Of a stretch of DNA of 64,000 nt, positions 53,343 to 62,100 are shown piece after piece (position 1 is the first letter of the stretch; every line of letters begins with the position of its first letter). The notes under the pieces were generated by a model, which searched no databases, was not told where the DNA came from, and saw only the letters and a list, made by a program, of their open reading frames with translations. Source of the DNA: Seonamhaeicola sp. (GTDB lineage: Bacteria > Bacteroidota > Bacteroidia > Flavobacteriales > Flavobacteriaceae); contig NZ_JANQJQ010000011.1 of assembly GCF_028281565.1 (NCBI RefSeq), positions 62,001 to 126,000 on the forward strand. The letters are read 5' to 3'. The position numbers and the translations under genes were made by a program.

Positions 53343-54467
53343 TTAATTCCACCACGCATTTACGGGATACTTTTCATTAACTATAATGGCCTCACCGATT
53401 ATTGGTGTTGTCATTTTTACATTTAGCTCTTTAGCTTTAGCACTTGCCCTTACCACCGGGTCGGTCCATTCGTGCAATGCCAGTTTGAAAGCGCCCCAGT
53501 GAATTGGCATCATAACTTTTGCCTGTACATCAACCGTGGCCTGAATAGTTTCTTCGGGCATCATATGTATGTGAGCCCATTGTTCGTTATATTGTCCGCA
53601 TTCCATCATGGCAAAATCAAACGGGCCGTATGTTTCACCAATTTCTTTAAAATGCTTTCCATAACCACTATCGCCGCTAAAGTAAATTGAATTGTTTTCA
53701 GATTTAATTACCCAGGAACACCACAACGTATTATTTCTTGTAAAACCCCGTCCGGAAAAATGGCGCGCAGGTGTTGATACAAACTTAATACCATTTAGGG
53801 TTGAACTTTCCCACCAATCGAATTCTTTGATTTTTTCTTCGGCAACACCCCATTCTGTTAAATGGGCTTTAATTCCTAATGGTACGTAAAACTGTTTTAC
53901 TTTCTTTTTTATCTTTTGGATCGAACCATAATCTAAATGGTCATAATGGTCATGAGAGATCAATACCAAATCTATTTCAGGCAGATTTTCAATAGAAACA
54001 GGTAATTCTTTATTAAACCTTGAGCCTCCTAACAAAGGATGAGGAGCCGGCACTTCTCCCAACATAGGGTCTATAAAAATAGTCGTTCCCTCCATTTCAA
54101 CAAATAAAGCAGAATGCCCAAACCATGTAATTCTGGGTTGCTCTGGTTCATTTTCAAAGTAGTCTTTAGATAGGTGATTTTGCGGTAATGCGCTCTCAGG
54201 AACTTTATTTCCTCCCGTAGTAAAAAACTTGGGGATGGTACTCCATTTAAACCCGGTACTTGCCAGGGTTATTTCCTGATTTTTAAATACCCCTTCACCA
54301 TTATAATTGGGTGAATTTTGAAGGCGTTCCAAATCTTCTCCCGTTGGTTTTCCTCCAAATTGCGGACTCACATTTACAAAAACGGCTCCTGTAATCACTA
54401 CTATAAGGATGATTCCTAAAATTCCTAATATCATGTTCTTTATAAACTTTAAAAGTGTTTTAATCAT
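53343..54467 (-). CDS. Membrane-anchored MBL-fold metallohydrolase (UlaG/NAPE-PLD-like)
   Basis: A 374-residue protein: N-terminal TM about 10-30, then a metallo-beta-lactamase domain with LISHDHYDHLDYGSI (HxHxDH), PARHFSGRGF, YFSGDSGYG and MPIHWGAFKLA. It is like the NAPE-PLD/RomA group, which hydrolyses phospholipid-like phosphodiesters, with TWFGHSALFVEMEG at the domain start. The active site would face the periplasm. No operon partner; a palindromic repeat lies upstream. Confidence 0.87.
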   Translation of the reverse strand: MIKTLLKFIKNMILGILGIILIVVITGAVFVNVSPQFGGKPTGEDLERLQNSPNYNGEGVFKNQEITLASTGFKWSTIPKFFTTGGNKVPESALPQNHLSKDYFENEPEQPRITWFGHSALFVEMEGTTIFIDPMLGEVPAPHPLLGGSRFNKELPVSIENLPEIDLVLISHDHYDHLDYGSIQKIKKKVKQFYVPLGIKAHLTEWGVAEEKIKEFDWWESSTLNGIKFVSTPARHFSGRGFTRNNTLWCSWVIKSENNSIYFSGDSGYGKHFKEIGETYGPFDFAMMECGQYNEQWAHIHMMPEETIQATVDVQAKVMMPIHWGAFKLALHEWTDPVVRASAKAKELNVKMTTPIIGEAIIVNEKYPVNAWWN

Positions 54468-54483
54468 TTTTACTTTATTATAT

Positions 54484-54613
54484 GTCTCACTTCGAGTGCT
54501 TCGACGTTAGGAGAAGTGCCCGCCTGCAATTTCGGGCAGGTATCGAGAAGTCAATTAAGTTCTCGATACAATTTTTCTTCATTTATATTTCGAAAAATCA
54601 CTCGAACTGACAC
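54484..54613. repeat. Intergenic palindromic repeat cluster
   Basis: Outer arms TTCGAGTG (54491-54498) and CACTCGAA (54599-54606). Inside is a perfect 9-bp stem TATCGAGAA (54541-54549) with TTCTCGATA (54560-54568), and a CCTGC/GCAGG stem before it. This makes a branched hairpin filling nearly the whole 176-bp spacer. Confidence 0.65.
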
Positions 54614-54643
54614 GGTGATTATTTAATGAGTAAGCACATCTCG

Positions 54644-55297
54644 CTAACTACTTTTTATTATATCCATGTTCTCGAAAATCACTTGTTCATTTTCACTTAA
54701 ACTTACAGCAATCATTTTAGAGGCCAGTTGCACCGAAGTAACCGAACTACTCTTCATAATACCTTTTAAAGGCTTATAGAGTATTCTGAATAATCGATAC
54801 CAAATATTAGGTTCTTTTCTGGGTGTTACCGGATATATGTACCCGGGACGGAAAATATAAAGTCGGTTAAACCCAAGACCAATCAATCTGTTTTCGGCAA
54901 TGCCCTTTGCTTTCGCAAATAGCACCCTACTTTGTTCTGTAGAATCTGCTCCTGCCCCACTTAACAGACAGAACGTGATATTAGGGTTTTGCTTGTTTAA
55001 AACTTTCGCTAATTCAAAAGGCATATCAATGGTAATTTTATTGAACTCCTCCTTCGGAACAGCGCCAGTATAAACCCCAATACAGAAATAACAAACATCT
55101 ACATCTTTTAGCCGATCTGCTATTGTTGAATAATTATAATAATCAGAGTGAATAATCTCCTCAAGTTTATCATTTATAATTCCCAGTGGTCTCCTAACAA
55201 TAATCTTTACCTTACCAACCTGATGATTTTGGAGGCAAAGTGATAACACTTCACCTCCCACCATACCACTGGCACCAAGAATTAAAACCGTTTTCAT
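54644..55297 (-). CDS. NAD(P)-binding Rossmann-fold protein (HTATIP2/YbjT-like)
   Basis: A 217-residue short-chain-type protein: nucleotide motif LILGASGMVGGEVL at the N-terminus, VDVCYFCIGVYTG, CLLSGAGADST and IFRPGYIYPV. It resembles atypical SDRs such as HTATIP2-like oxidoreductases, without the Tyr-Lys pair. The reaction is unknown. It lies 22 bp after the SDR gene on the same strand, so co-transcribed. Confidence 0.82.
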   Translation of the reverse strand: MKTVLILGASGMVGGEVLSLCLQNHQVGKVKIIVRRPLGIINDKLEEIIHSDYYNYSTIADRLKDVDVCYFCIGVYTGAVPKEEFNKITIDMPFELAKVLNKQNPNITFCLLSGAGADSTEQSRVLFAKAKGIAENRLIGLGFNRLYIFRPGYIYPVTPRKEPNIWYRLFRILYKPLKGIMKSSSVTSVQLASKMIAVSLSENEQVIFENMDIIKSS

Positions 55298-55319
55298 CTT
55301 AAATAGTATTTGTATTAAG

Positions 55320-56099
55320 TCAATTAACTTCCTGCATTTGTCTTACCTGCTTTAACAACATTTTCTTTGGCATAAACGGAATAGCAGCCATCATGACCTT
55401 TTGAGAGCCTGTTAAACCGGAAACCACATCCAATTTACCTTTTAACATACCGTTATACCCGTCTAAAGCAACTGAATAAGCACTTGCGGTTTTATCAAAC
55501 AACCCGGTTTTATCCATCCCGGAGGTTTTGGCAAACTCACTTTCTGTAGCCCCGGGCATTAAATTAGTGACCGTAACATTGGTATCGTACAATTCTTCCG
55601 CAATGGCATTGCTGAAGAAGGTCACATAAGATTTTGAGGCATAATACACCGCCTGTAAGGGCCCCGGCATAAAACTGGCTGTTGACGACGTATTCAAAAT
55701 CCTGCCGCTGTTACGCTTTACAAAGTCCGGTAAGAACAAACGTGTAAGGGCCGTTAAGGCTACCACGTTAAGATTTATCATAGCTAAATCCTGTTCCCAG
55801 GCACGCTCATGAAATTTACCTCGTCCACCAAAACCCGCATTGTTAATTAAATACTCTATTTGAATGTTCTTTTGAAGGATCTCATCATAAATTTCTTTAG
55901 GCGCTAAAGGTTTTGTCAAATCTTTAACAATGACCTCAACGGTAACGCCATATTGTTGTTCAAGTGCTTGTTTTAATTGATTTAGCTGATCTGCTCTACG
56001 GGCTACCAAAACTAAATCGCCTCCTCTTTCGGCGTGAATTTTTGCTAATTCTTTTCCTATACCACTTGAAGCGCCTGTTATTAATGCTGTATGTTTCAT
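55320..56099 (-). CDS. SDR family oxidoreductase
   Basis: A 259-residue classical short-chain dehydrogenase: TGASSGIGKELAK (cofactor), LINNAGFGGRG, LNTSSTASF (Ser) and YYASKSYVTFF (YxxxK). Resembles the DltE/YdfG-like group that acts on small alcohols or aldehydes; substrate unknown. It is 91 bp downstream of the AraC regulator gene on the same strand, which may control it. Confidence 0.9.
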   Translation of the reverse strand: MKHTALITGASSGIGKELAKIHAERGGDLVLVARRADQLNQLKQALEQQYGVTVEVIVKDLTKPLAPKEIYDEILQKNIQIEYLINNAGFGGRGKFHERAWEQDLAMINLNVVALTALTRLFLPDFVKRNSGRILNTSSTASFMPGPLQAVYYASKSYVTFFSNAIAEELYDTNVTVTNLMPGATESEFAKTSGMDKTGLFDKTASAYSVALDGYNGMLKGKLDVVSGLTGSQKVMMAAIPFMPKKMLLKQVRQMQEVN

Positions 56100-56190
56100 A
56101 ATGTACGTGTTTAAATTTTACATTACAAAGGTAAAGCGTCTTTACAGCTTTAAGTTGTCTAAAACTTTCAAGGTTACTTGTCTAAAAATG

Positions 56191-57024
56191 TCAGGCTAAA
56201 GATTGATAGAATTGGGATGGTGTTATCTTAAAAAACCCCTTAAACGATTTACTGAAATGCGCCAGATCTTCGAAACCAGCTTCCAGATACACTTCCGATG
56301 GTTTCATATTTTTGGTAATCATCATGTTCCTGGCAAATTGCAAACGTTTTTGTTTGATCCACTTATGAGGCGTCTCTTTAAAGAGCGCTCTAAATTCCCG
56401 GTTGAAAGTGGATAAACTTCTTCCGGATTGAACAGCCAGATCCTGAAGCGGAATATTATACAAATAATTGTGATTCATCAATTTTTCCAGATCCGCCCGT
56501 TCTGAAATAGCAAACTCCTTAAATACCCCCAAGAGATCTTTATTAGCAGCCACCAAAGCATGTAAGGCTTCCAAAGTCTTTAATTCCATAATATTAGGGT
56601 CTAAATCAACACCCTCTTCAACATACGCCGAAATAGAATGTATTAGTCCTTTTAACAAGGGCGTTGACGGAATATCAAAAAACCTATCCGATATAGCGGC
56701 AGTTTCCCTGGAGATATCAAAATGATGGATCACGCGTTTAATAAACTTATTGGTGAGTGCAAACATATACACTTTGGCCTCCCCTTCTTCCGGGGTCCAG
56801 GTTTTAAACATACTACACTCCGTATATTTTCTAAGGAGCCCAAATCGTCCTCGTTCAACCGAAATCAATTCCTGATTAAGGTTGATATTCAATTGTCCTT
56901 TGGCAATATAAAACAGGACGGTTGACGGTAAATATACCTCAGTAAGTTCATTGCTTCGTGTTTCACAAGAAGCGGCCACCTGTAAATCCTCTGAATTTAT
57001 AAAACGGATACTATGTTCTTCCAT
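56191..57024 (-). CDS. AraC family transcriptional regulator
   Basis: A 277-residue regulator: cupin-like N-terminal sensor domain about 20-110 (PSTVLFYIAKGQLNINL), linker, and a C-terminal double HTH with IPLQDLAVQSGRSLSTFNREFR, TPHKWIKQKRLQFARN and EAGFEDLAHFSKSFKGFF. It heads a minus-strand group with the SDR and NAD(P)-binding genes and probably controls them; its effector is unknown. Confidence 0.9.
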   Translation of the reverse strand: MEEHSIRFINSEDLQVAASCETRSNELTEVYLPSTVLFYIAKGQLNINLNQELISVERGRFGLLRKYTECSMFKTWTPEEGEAKVYMFALTNKFIKRVIHHFDISRETAAISDRFFDIPSTPLLKGLIHSISAYVEEGVDLDPNIMELKTLEALHALVAANKDLLGVFKEFAISERADLEKLMNHNYLYNIPLQDLAVQSGRSLSTFNREFRALFKETPHKWIKQKRLQFARNMMITKNMKPSEVYLEAGFEDLAHFSKSFKGFFKITPSQFYQSLA

Positions 57025-57595
57025 AGTACAAAAATAGGCATTTCAATTCAGATGCATTTGTCTAAAAATGTCAAATGAAAAGAGGTTGCCAAAAAAATAA
57101 AATTCTATTTCACTTAGCTTGCCTGCAGGAGCTTAGTCGAAGTATCGAAATGTTCCAGGTCATTGATAATTAATCATAGAGCTCGGCTTTCCTCTTAAAT
57201 TTAAGAGGAGCATGAATTTCGGTTTCCAAATGAAACCGGAAGAAAGAGGAGTTTAAAACCCTCCGGATCCCGATTATCATTGGAATCCACCTTCCTTTAA
57301 AAAAGGGAGGAGCCAATAAAAAAGATTTTAAAACAAGTAATATTATTAACTTTTCTACCAAATAACCTTTATTAAAAAAGCGCAGTACACCATTACATTT
57401 TGACTAACGCTAATTCAATTGATGCAAAAAACGGCATGGTGTAATATCTTGATTTATCCATATCTTTTTAAAGAAGGGCTACATTTATCTTAAAAAAACA
57501 ACTCATGAAACATTAAGACATTATTATCATGCAGCCCTTTTCAAAACTAAAACAACTATTATTTTTATTCTTTAAAGATTTCTAAAATTGGATTT
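57025..57595. repeat. Gene-free region with palindromic repeats
   Basis: About 570 bp without a credible gene. It holds a perfect 18-bp palindrome at 57191-57208 (CCTCTTAAA, TTTAAGAGG), a near-perfect one at 57218-57241 (TTTCGGTTTC, GAAACCGGAA) and a CTTCCTTTA/AAAAGGGAGG segment near 57290-57312. Reading it on the minus strand gives a 63-codon frame with low-complexity look; I take it as chance. Confidence 0.5.
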
Positions 57596-57718
57596 TTATC
57601 GCTTGCATTTGGCATTGGAATATTTAACAACCAATGTTGGTTTATTACTTTGCTGACCAGGTACCGGCTGTGTAAGCAGTATTGAAAGAACAATAATTTC
57701 AAAAACGCTTACTTTCAT
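57596..57718 (-). pseudogene. Short ORF encoding a signal peptide, probably a truncated gene
   Basis: An ATG at 57718, 6 bp after the stop of the MBL-fold gene, opens 40 codons: a good signal peptide (residues 1-22, ending VPGQQ), then a few polar residues ending NAKCKR. One base out of frame the reading continues with about 11 more residues (ASDKNPILEIF then KE). This looks like the start of a secreted protein gene that is truncated or frameshifted. A real 40-residue protein is the alternative. Confidence 0.4.
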
Positions 57719-57724
57719 ATAAAA

Positions 57725-58981
57725 TTACTTTGACCTATAAGTGCCAAATTTTTGCTTGATTGTTAAATTCATATCTCCATCATTCAACACCATAACTTCA
57801 AATTCATTCCCGCCCGGATAAACTCTTACTACAACATGCCCATGCATGCTTTTGTAATTTTTTAAAAACCAGGGGCCATAGGTTACTTTTGTTTCCTCAA
57901 GTATATCCGTAGCAAAAATGTCTCGCTTCGGAGCATCCTTATGTCTATAAATTAATCTTTGATAGACTTCTTGCCCGGGGTGGTCGGAGCACCAGGATTG
58001 CTGGATAACCACTTTTGGGTCTAAGGTTTGAATAAAGAATTCGTTGGTCGCATCCCTGTTTCCATGATGATTTAAAGTGGTTACCTCAACCTTTCCAACC
58101 GCTTTTGCAATAGGTGTTTCTACATCAAACCAACCTGGTAACCCATAACCTTGTAAACCGGTGTTGTCTCCCCCAGTAAAATAATCAAAGGAACCATACG
58201 ACACTTTTAAGGCCAAACTAAGTGGGTTTTCATTGTATTTACCCTTATAAAAATTCGTCATTTCTTCAGCCTTGAAATATTCAAAAGTTTTTTCTTCTTC
58301 TCCAGTCCAAATTGTTCCATTTGATTTGATATTGCGAATGCTAAAGTCTTGATACTTATTGGGAGCATGGTTTAAATTTATTTGAGAATTACTACCAACT
58401 ATCAAAGCTTCGACCTGAACCTTTGAGCTATCAATAAAAGCCAGATAATTTTGAAATGTTTCATCCTCAGACAAATACTTCTTAAGGTCTAATGGAAAAT
58501 CATAACCTGGAAAATTCCGATCAATTAACTTATTAATTTTAATGCCTTTGCCCAATGAAACTAAACTCTTATAGTGGTCGCCATGAAAATGAGATACCAC
58601 AGCATAGTCAATAACGGGTTGTTTACTTTTTGGCATTACCTTTTTTACATATCGTGAGATACATTGGGCTGCCGTAAAAGTAGTATCTGGTTTAGGGTTG
58701 GAAGCTTTTAATGGAGCTACTTGAGCTTCAAACGCCTGTTTATCTAAATCTCCAGCATCAAAAAGCATGGTTGTGCCATCAGGAAATACAAAAAAACTTG
58801 CGTCTCCTCTACCAGTACTTATATGATGTAAATCAAAATAGCCTTCCTGCCATGGTTCTAAAGTGTTTTCAACGCTTTCCTCGGAATCATTAATATCAAT
58901 TTTTTTTGGGTCCTCATGGCAACCGGATAAAACTAAACCGAGTAGAAGCCAAAGCCAGTATAAATTATTCCTTTTTTTCAT
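57725..58981 (-). CDS. MBL-fold lipoprotein (ComEC/Rec2-type hydrolase domain)
   Basis: A 418-residue lipoprotein (lipobox LVLSGC, Cys21). The metallo-beta-lactamase domain has FFVFPDGTTMLFDAGD, AVVSHFHGDHYKSL (HxHxDH), YFTGGDNTGL and TLNHHGNRDATN. This is the ComEC/Rec2 C-terminal type, whose members hydrolyse phosphodiesters or nucleotides. As part of a locus with a glycerophosphodiesterase it may cleave a phosphodiester in the periplasm; that is inference. Its ATG overlaps the stop of the HAD gene by 4 bp. Confidence 0.83.
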   Translation of the reverse strand: MKKRNNLYWLWLLLGLVLSGCHEDPKKIDINDSEESVENTLEPWQEGYFDLHHISTGRGDASFFVFPDGTTMLFDAGDLDKQAFEAQVAPLKASNPKPDTTFTAAQCISRYVKKVMPKSKQPVIDYAVVSHFHGDHYKSLVSLGKGIKINKLIDRNFPGYDFPLDLKKYLSEDETFQNYLAFIDSSKVQVEALIVGSNSQINLNHAPNKYQDFSIRNIKSNGTIWTGEEEKTFEYFKAEEMTNFYKGKYNENPLSLALKVSYGSFDYFTGGDNTGLQGYGLPGWFDVETPIAKAVGKVEVTTLNHHGNRDATNEFFIQTLDPKVVIQQSWCSDHPGQEVYQRLIYRHKDAPKRDIFATDILEETKVTYGPWFLKNYKSMHGHVVVRVYPGGNEFEVMVLNDGDMNLTIKQKFGTYRSK

Positions 58982-59601
58982 TTTATAATGTTATCTGTTA
59001 CATGCTTTTCAAGACTTCCGCCTTTAAAGAGGCTTCCCTTTATTCCAACTGCTTCTGCAGATCTAATATTATCAATGGAATCATCAATAAATAAAGTTTC
59101 ATTAGCCTTTAAATTGTTTTCCCGCAATAAAAAACAAAACGCTTCATTGCCCGGTTTTCTCAGACCAATCTCATGTGAATAATATGCCTTTACAAATAAG
59201 TTATTAAAGGACATGTTGTTTGTTCTGTTCACCTCATCAATGAACTTTTCCTGATGAATACTATTTGTATTACTTAAAAGGAAAATATTATAGTCTCTTT
59301 TCAGTTCCTTGAGAAACCGTATTTTTTCTTTAGGCATATCCAATATCATAGCATTCCAGGCTTCCTTTATATCATGAGATGAAGGAGTTAGGGCAGACAG
59401 ACTCTTTAGTTTTTCGATAAACTCAATAGGAGATACTTTGCCTATTTCGAAATCATAAAAGATTGGGTCGGTATAATGATGACCGGTATCATTAACTATA
59501 TCTACAATTCCAAGTCGTTTAAATTCCTTAATGGTTTCGGGTACATTTAGATTCATTATTACACCTCCCAAATCAAAAATGATATTTTTAATTCTGCTCA
59601 T
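58978..59601 (-). CDS. HAD family hydrolase (subfamily IA)
   Basis: A 207-residue cytoplasmic phosphatase-like protein. The expected catalytic Asp motif appears as IIFDLGGVIM (DxGGV, as in YihX/epoxide-hydrolase-N-like HADs), motif II is FLLSNTN, the Lys is in GLRKPGNEAF and motif III is FIDDSIDN. The second Asp of DxD is replaced by Gly, usual for this GGV subgroup. It probably dephosphorylates a small sugar- or polyol-phosphate. 4-bp overlap with the MBL gene and 12 bp from the transporter gene. Confidence 0.88.
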   Translation of the reverse strand: MSRIKNIIFDLGGVIMNLNVPETIKEFKRLGIVDIVNDTGHHYTDPIFYDFEIGKVSPIEFIEKLKSLSALTPSSHDIKEAWNAMILDMPKEKIRFLKELKRDYNIFLLSNTNSIHQEKFIDEVNRTNNMSFNNLFVKAYYSHEIGLRKPGNEAFCFLLRENNLKANETLFIDDSIDNIRSAEAVGIKGSLFKGGSLEKHVTDNIIK

Positions 59602-59613
59602 TCTTATATATTA

Positions 59614-60921
59614 TTATGTTTTTTTCCAGGTTAACAAGGCCAATAATGTTGATGCTATGGCAGCTCCTATCCAGAATACGCTTATACTATCAAAGTCATA
59701 AAGGGTTTCACCATTAATAAGGGTCTTGTTATTCTCTATTAAATAGCCACTGGCTATATCCTGTACGCCTGCTGCCAGGTAACTCATCACTCCCACTACT
59801 CCTAATGCAGCTCCCGAGGCTTTTTTCGAAGCTATATCTACCGCCATCAAGCCGCCCAAATAACATATCAAAGCCCCAATAGCTAAGCCAAACAACACCA
59901 TACTCAATACATCCAACCACCACATATTCTTTGGCCCTAAAAGAAAAATTGACAGGGATGTTACGTTCATTAGTCCAAAAATTAATGCCGGCGCATTTCT
60001 TCTACCCTTAAAAAACTTATCGGATACAAAACCTGAACTTGCTGTACCTATTATGCCACACACGGCACTTATGGCTACCAGTGTATTGGCCTGGGTGAGC
60101 GTATAATCCTTGGCGGCTTCAAAATAATATGGCCCCCAACTGTTTACTGCATATCTTGATATATACATAAAGGCACTGGACAGAGCCAACAACCATACAT
60201 ATGGATTCCTTAGTACCCCTTTCTGTTCCGTCCAGGTAGTGGTACCCTTCGCTTTTTTAAAATCTTTATTCACCGGGGGCAAGCCTTTGCTCTCCGGCGT
60301 ATCATGAAAGTAGATAGAGATAATCAACGCCCCTAGCATCCCTACTATAGCGGCAGCTCTAAAACCCCATTGCCAACCGGCATACGATACAACCACTGCA
60401 GTTAAAATATAGGTCAGGGCTTCACCTATATTATGGCTGGTGCTCCAAAACCCATAAAAGCTTCCTCGTTCTTTATCTTTGTACCATCTCGACAGGGATA
60501 CGACGCTTGAAGGTGCTCCCATGGATTGTACCCAACCATTAATGCCCCAACATATGGCAAAAAACACAAAGGTCCCGGTAAAACCCATTATCATATTTGC
60601 CAGCGCTGATATTAATAAGCCTATACTCATAAATCGCCTTATGTTGCTATGGTCTGCCAAAAAACCATTGGTCAATTTTCCTATGGCATAGGTGAAAAAT
60701 AAGGCGGAACCGACTAAACCCAGTTCAGTCTCTGTTAAAATACCGGCATCTACTATAGGCTTTTTTACGACGTTTAAACTTAGTCTGCAGACGTAGTATA
60801 AGCCGTAACCCAAAGTAGCCGAGATAAATACCTGCCATTTTAATTTTTTATATAAACGTTTCTGGTCTTTTTCTTCAATGGTTATTGAATGGGGCAGTGA
60901 CTTTTGAAAATATTTTAGCAT
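59614..60921 (-). CDS. MFS organophosphate transporter (GlpT/UhpC-like)
   Basis: A 435-residue transporter with 12 membrane segments. It belongs to the OPA group by YYVCRLSLNVVKKPI near TM1 (conserved Arg), GLVGSALFFTYAIGKLTNGFLAD, CWGINGWVQSMGAPSSVVSL and WYKDKERGSFYGFWSTSHNIG. OPA proteins exchange phosphate for glycerol-3-phosphate or hexose-phosphates. Beside a glycerophosphodiesterase the likely substrate is glycerol-3-phosphate or the intact diester. Followed by HAD 12 bp downstream. Confidence 0.9.
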   Translation of the reverse strand: MLKYFQKSLPHSITIEEKDQKRLYKKLKWQVFISATLGYGLYYVCRLSLNVVKKPIVDAGILTETELGLVGSALFFTYAIGKLTNGFLADHSNIRRFMSIGLLISALANMIMGFTGTFVFFAICWGINGWVQSMGAPSSVVSLSRWYKDKERGSFYGFWSTSHNIGEALTYILTAVVVSYAGWQWGFRAAAIVGMLGALIISIYFHDTPESKGLPPVNKDFKKAKGTTTWTEQKGVLRNPYVWLLALSSAFMYISRYAVNSWGPYYFEAAKDYTLTQANTLVAISAVCGIIGTASSGFVSDKFFKGRRNAPALIFGLMNVTSLSIFLLGPKNMWWLDVLSMVLFGLAIGALICYLGGLMAVDIASKKASGAALGVVGVMSYLAAGVQDIASGYLIENNKTLINGETLYDFDSISVFWIGAAIASTLLALLTWKKT

Positions 60922-61009
60922 GGTATACTTCTATTTAATTTGGTTAAAGGCACCACTTAAACGTAATGCCTTCTTCTAAACTCAAACAGCATATGAAAAA
61001 CGCGCCCCA

Positions 61010-61942
61010 TTAATCATGTAGTCCTTTTGAGCGTAAATATGTTAATAACAACTGTGGTCTGTCAGTTTGGATTATATCTATATGATTATCTATATACCAC
61101 TGATAAACATTAATATCTTCGACAGCCTCTTCATCATCATGGCCTCCATTGTGCTGCGGCCAAAGGGAATTTACCCAAACACTGGTGCCTTTAGCTCTTA
61201 GCTCGCTAAACCTATTAATTCCCTGCAGGGTGTCATATTTAGCCGTAAACTCAATAGCTATCGGGGGGTTCTGTTCCATATATTCATCGATCACCTCCAT
61301 GGCTTCAGCTTCATGAAGCCTGACAATAGGCATAAAAATCACCTTGTCTAAATAATGCCCGAACTCCTTCTCAACTTCCGCCTTCCTTTTAGCACCCTTA
61401 ACCAATACCTGATCCTGAGTACCGGTTTCCATAATAACTTCAAAACATTCATCAAAAATGTCATAGCTTTTATCCAGATTAACAAGTATTTTGTCTTTTG
61501 TTAATTCCAAAGCTTCTTTCAAAGTTGGGATTTTATGGTCCGTAGGAACCCCCAGACCGTCCTTTAATTGCAATGCTTTTAAAGAATCTAATGTCCAGTT
61601 TTTAACCAAACCTTTTCCGGTAGTTGTTCTATCTATTGTTCTGTCGTGCATAATCACCAGCTGGCTATCCCTGGTCTTTCTGACATCTATTTCTACCATA
61701 TCCACCCCCATGTCTATACAATTTTGGATAGCCTGTAAAGAGTTCTCCGGTGCATGGCGCCAATCGGCCCGATGTGCAACAACTATTATGTCTTTATTTT
61801 TTGAATCTTTTAGATTATCTATCTTTTTTTGAATTGAAGTTGTTTTGAATAGCTCTTGATTTTTTTCTCTTTTTTTCGATGCATTTTTATTGCAGGCTAT
61901 TACTACTAAAAAGAGCATTATAATTGAAAGTTTTGTTTTCAT
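61010..61942 (-). CDS. Glycerophosphodiester phosphodiesterase lipoprotein (GlpQ/UgpQ-like)
   Basis: A 310-residue lipoprotein (VVIAC, Cys17) with a GDPD TIM barrel: VVAHRADWRHAPENSLQAI (catalytic HR and Glu), MVEIDVRKTRDSQLVIMHD (Glu, Asp and second catalytic His), RTTTGKG and a late ending DIIQTDRPQLLL. It would release glycerol-3-phosphate or a related phosphate plus an alcohol in the periplasm. It lies between SusD and the OPA transporter, which fits import of the product. Confidence 0.92.
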   Translation of the reverse strand: MKTKLSIIMLFLVVIACNKNASKKREKNQELFKTTSIQKKIDNLKDSKNKDIIVVAHRADWRHAPENSLQAIQNCIDMGVDMVEIDVRKTRDSQLVIMHDRTIDRTTTGKGLVKNWTLDSLKALQLKDGLGVPTDHKIPTLKEALELTKDKILVNLDKSYDIFDECFEVIMETGTQDQVLVKGAKRKAEVEKEFGHYLDKVIFMPIVRLHEAEAMEVIDEYMEQNPPIAIEFTAKYDTLQGINRFSELRAKGTSVWVNSLWPQHNGGHDDEEAVEDINVYQWYIDNHIDIIQTDRPQLLLTYLRSKGLHD

Positions 61943-62035
61943 TTTTGGTTAAAGTTTAATTGCTTTTCCTTGGTTGAATTGACAAGACAGCCATTGAATT
62001 AATTCAAATAATTGAGACTAGTTGGCATGACTAAT

Positions 62036-62061
62036 GAATAGGGAGAAAATCCTCCCTATTC
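62036..62061 (-). other. Hairpin between susD and the GDPD gene
   Basis: A perfect 10-bp stem GAATAGGGAG (62036-62045) with CTCCCTATTC (62052-62061), 6-nt loop, about 40 bp after the susD stop. No T-tract follows on the minus strand, so it may protect the upstream susCD message or partly stop transcription, as often seen after susCD pairs. Confidence 0.6.
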
Positions 62062-62100
62062 ATTTCAAACTAAACTCAAAAAAATAAACTACTTTTTTAA

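Noticed and set aside
57170-57361. 63-codon minus-strand frame in the spacer after the AraC gene
   Set aside because: It runs through palindromic repeat sequence and reads as repeat translation (LAPPFFKG-type), not a conserved protein.
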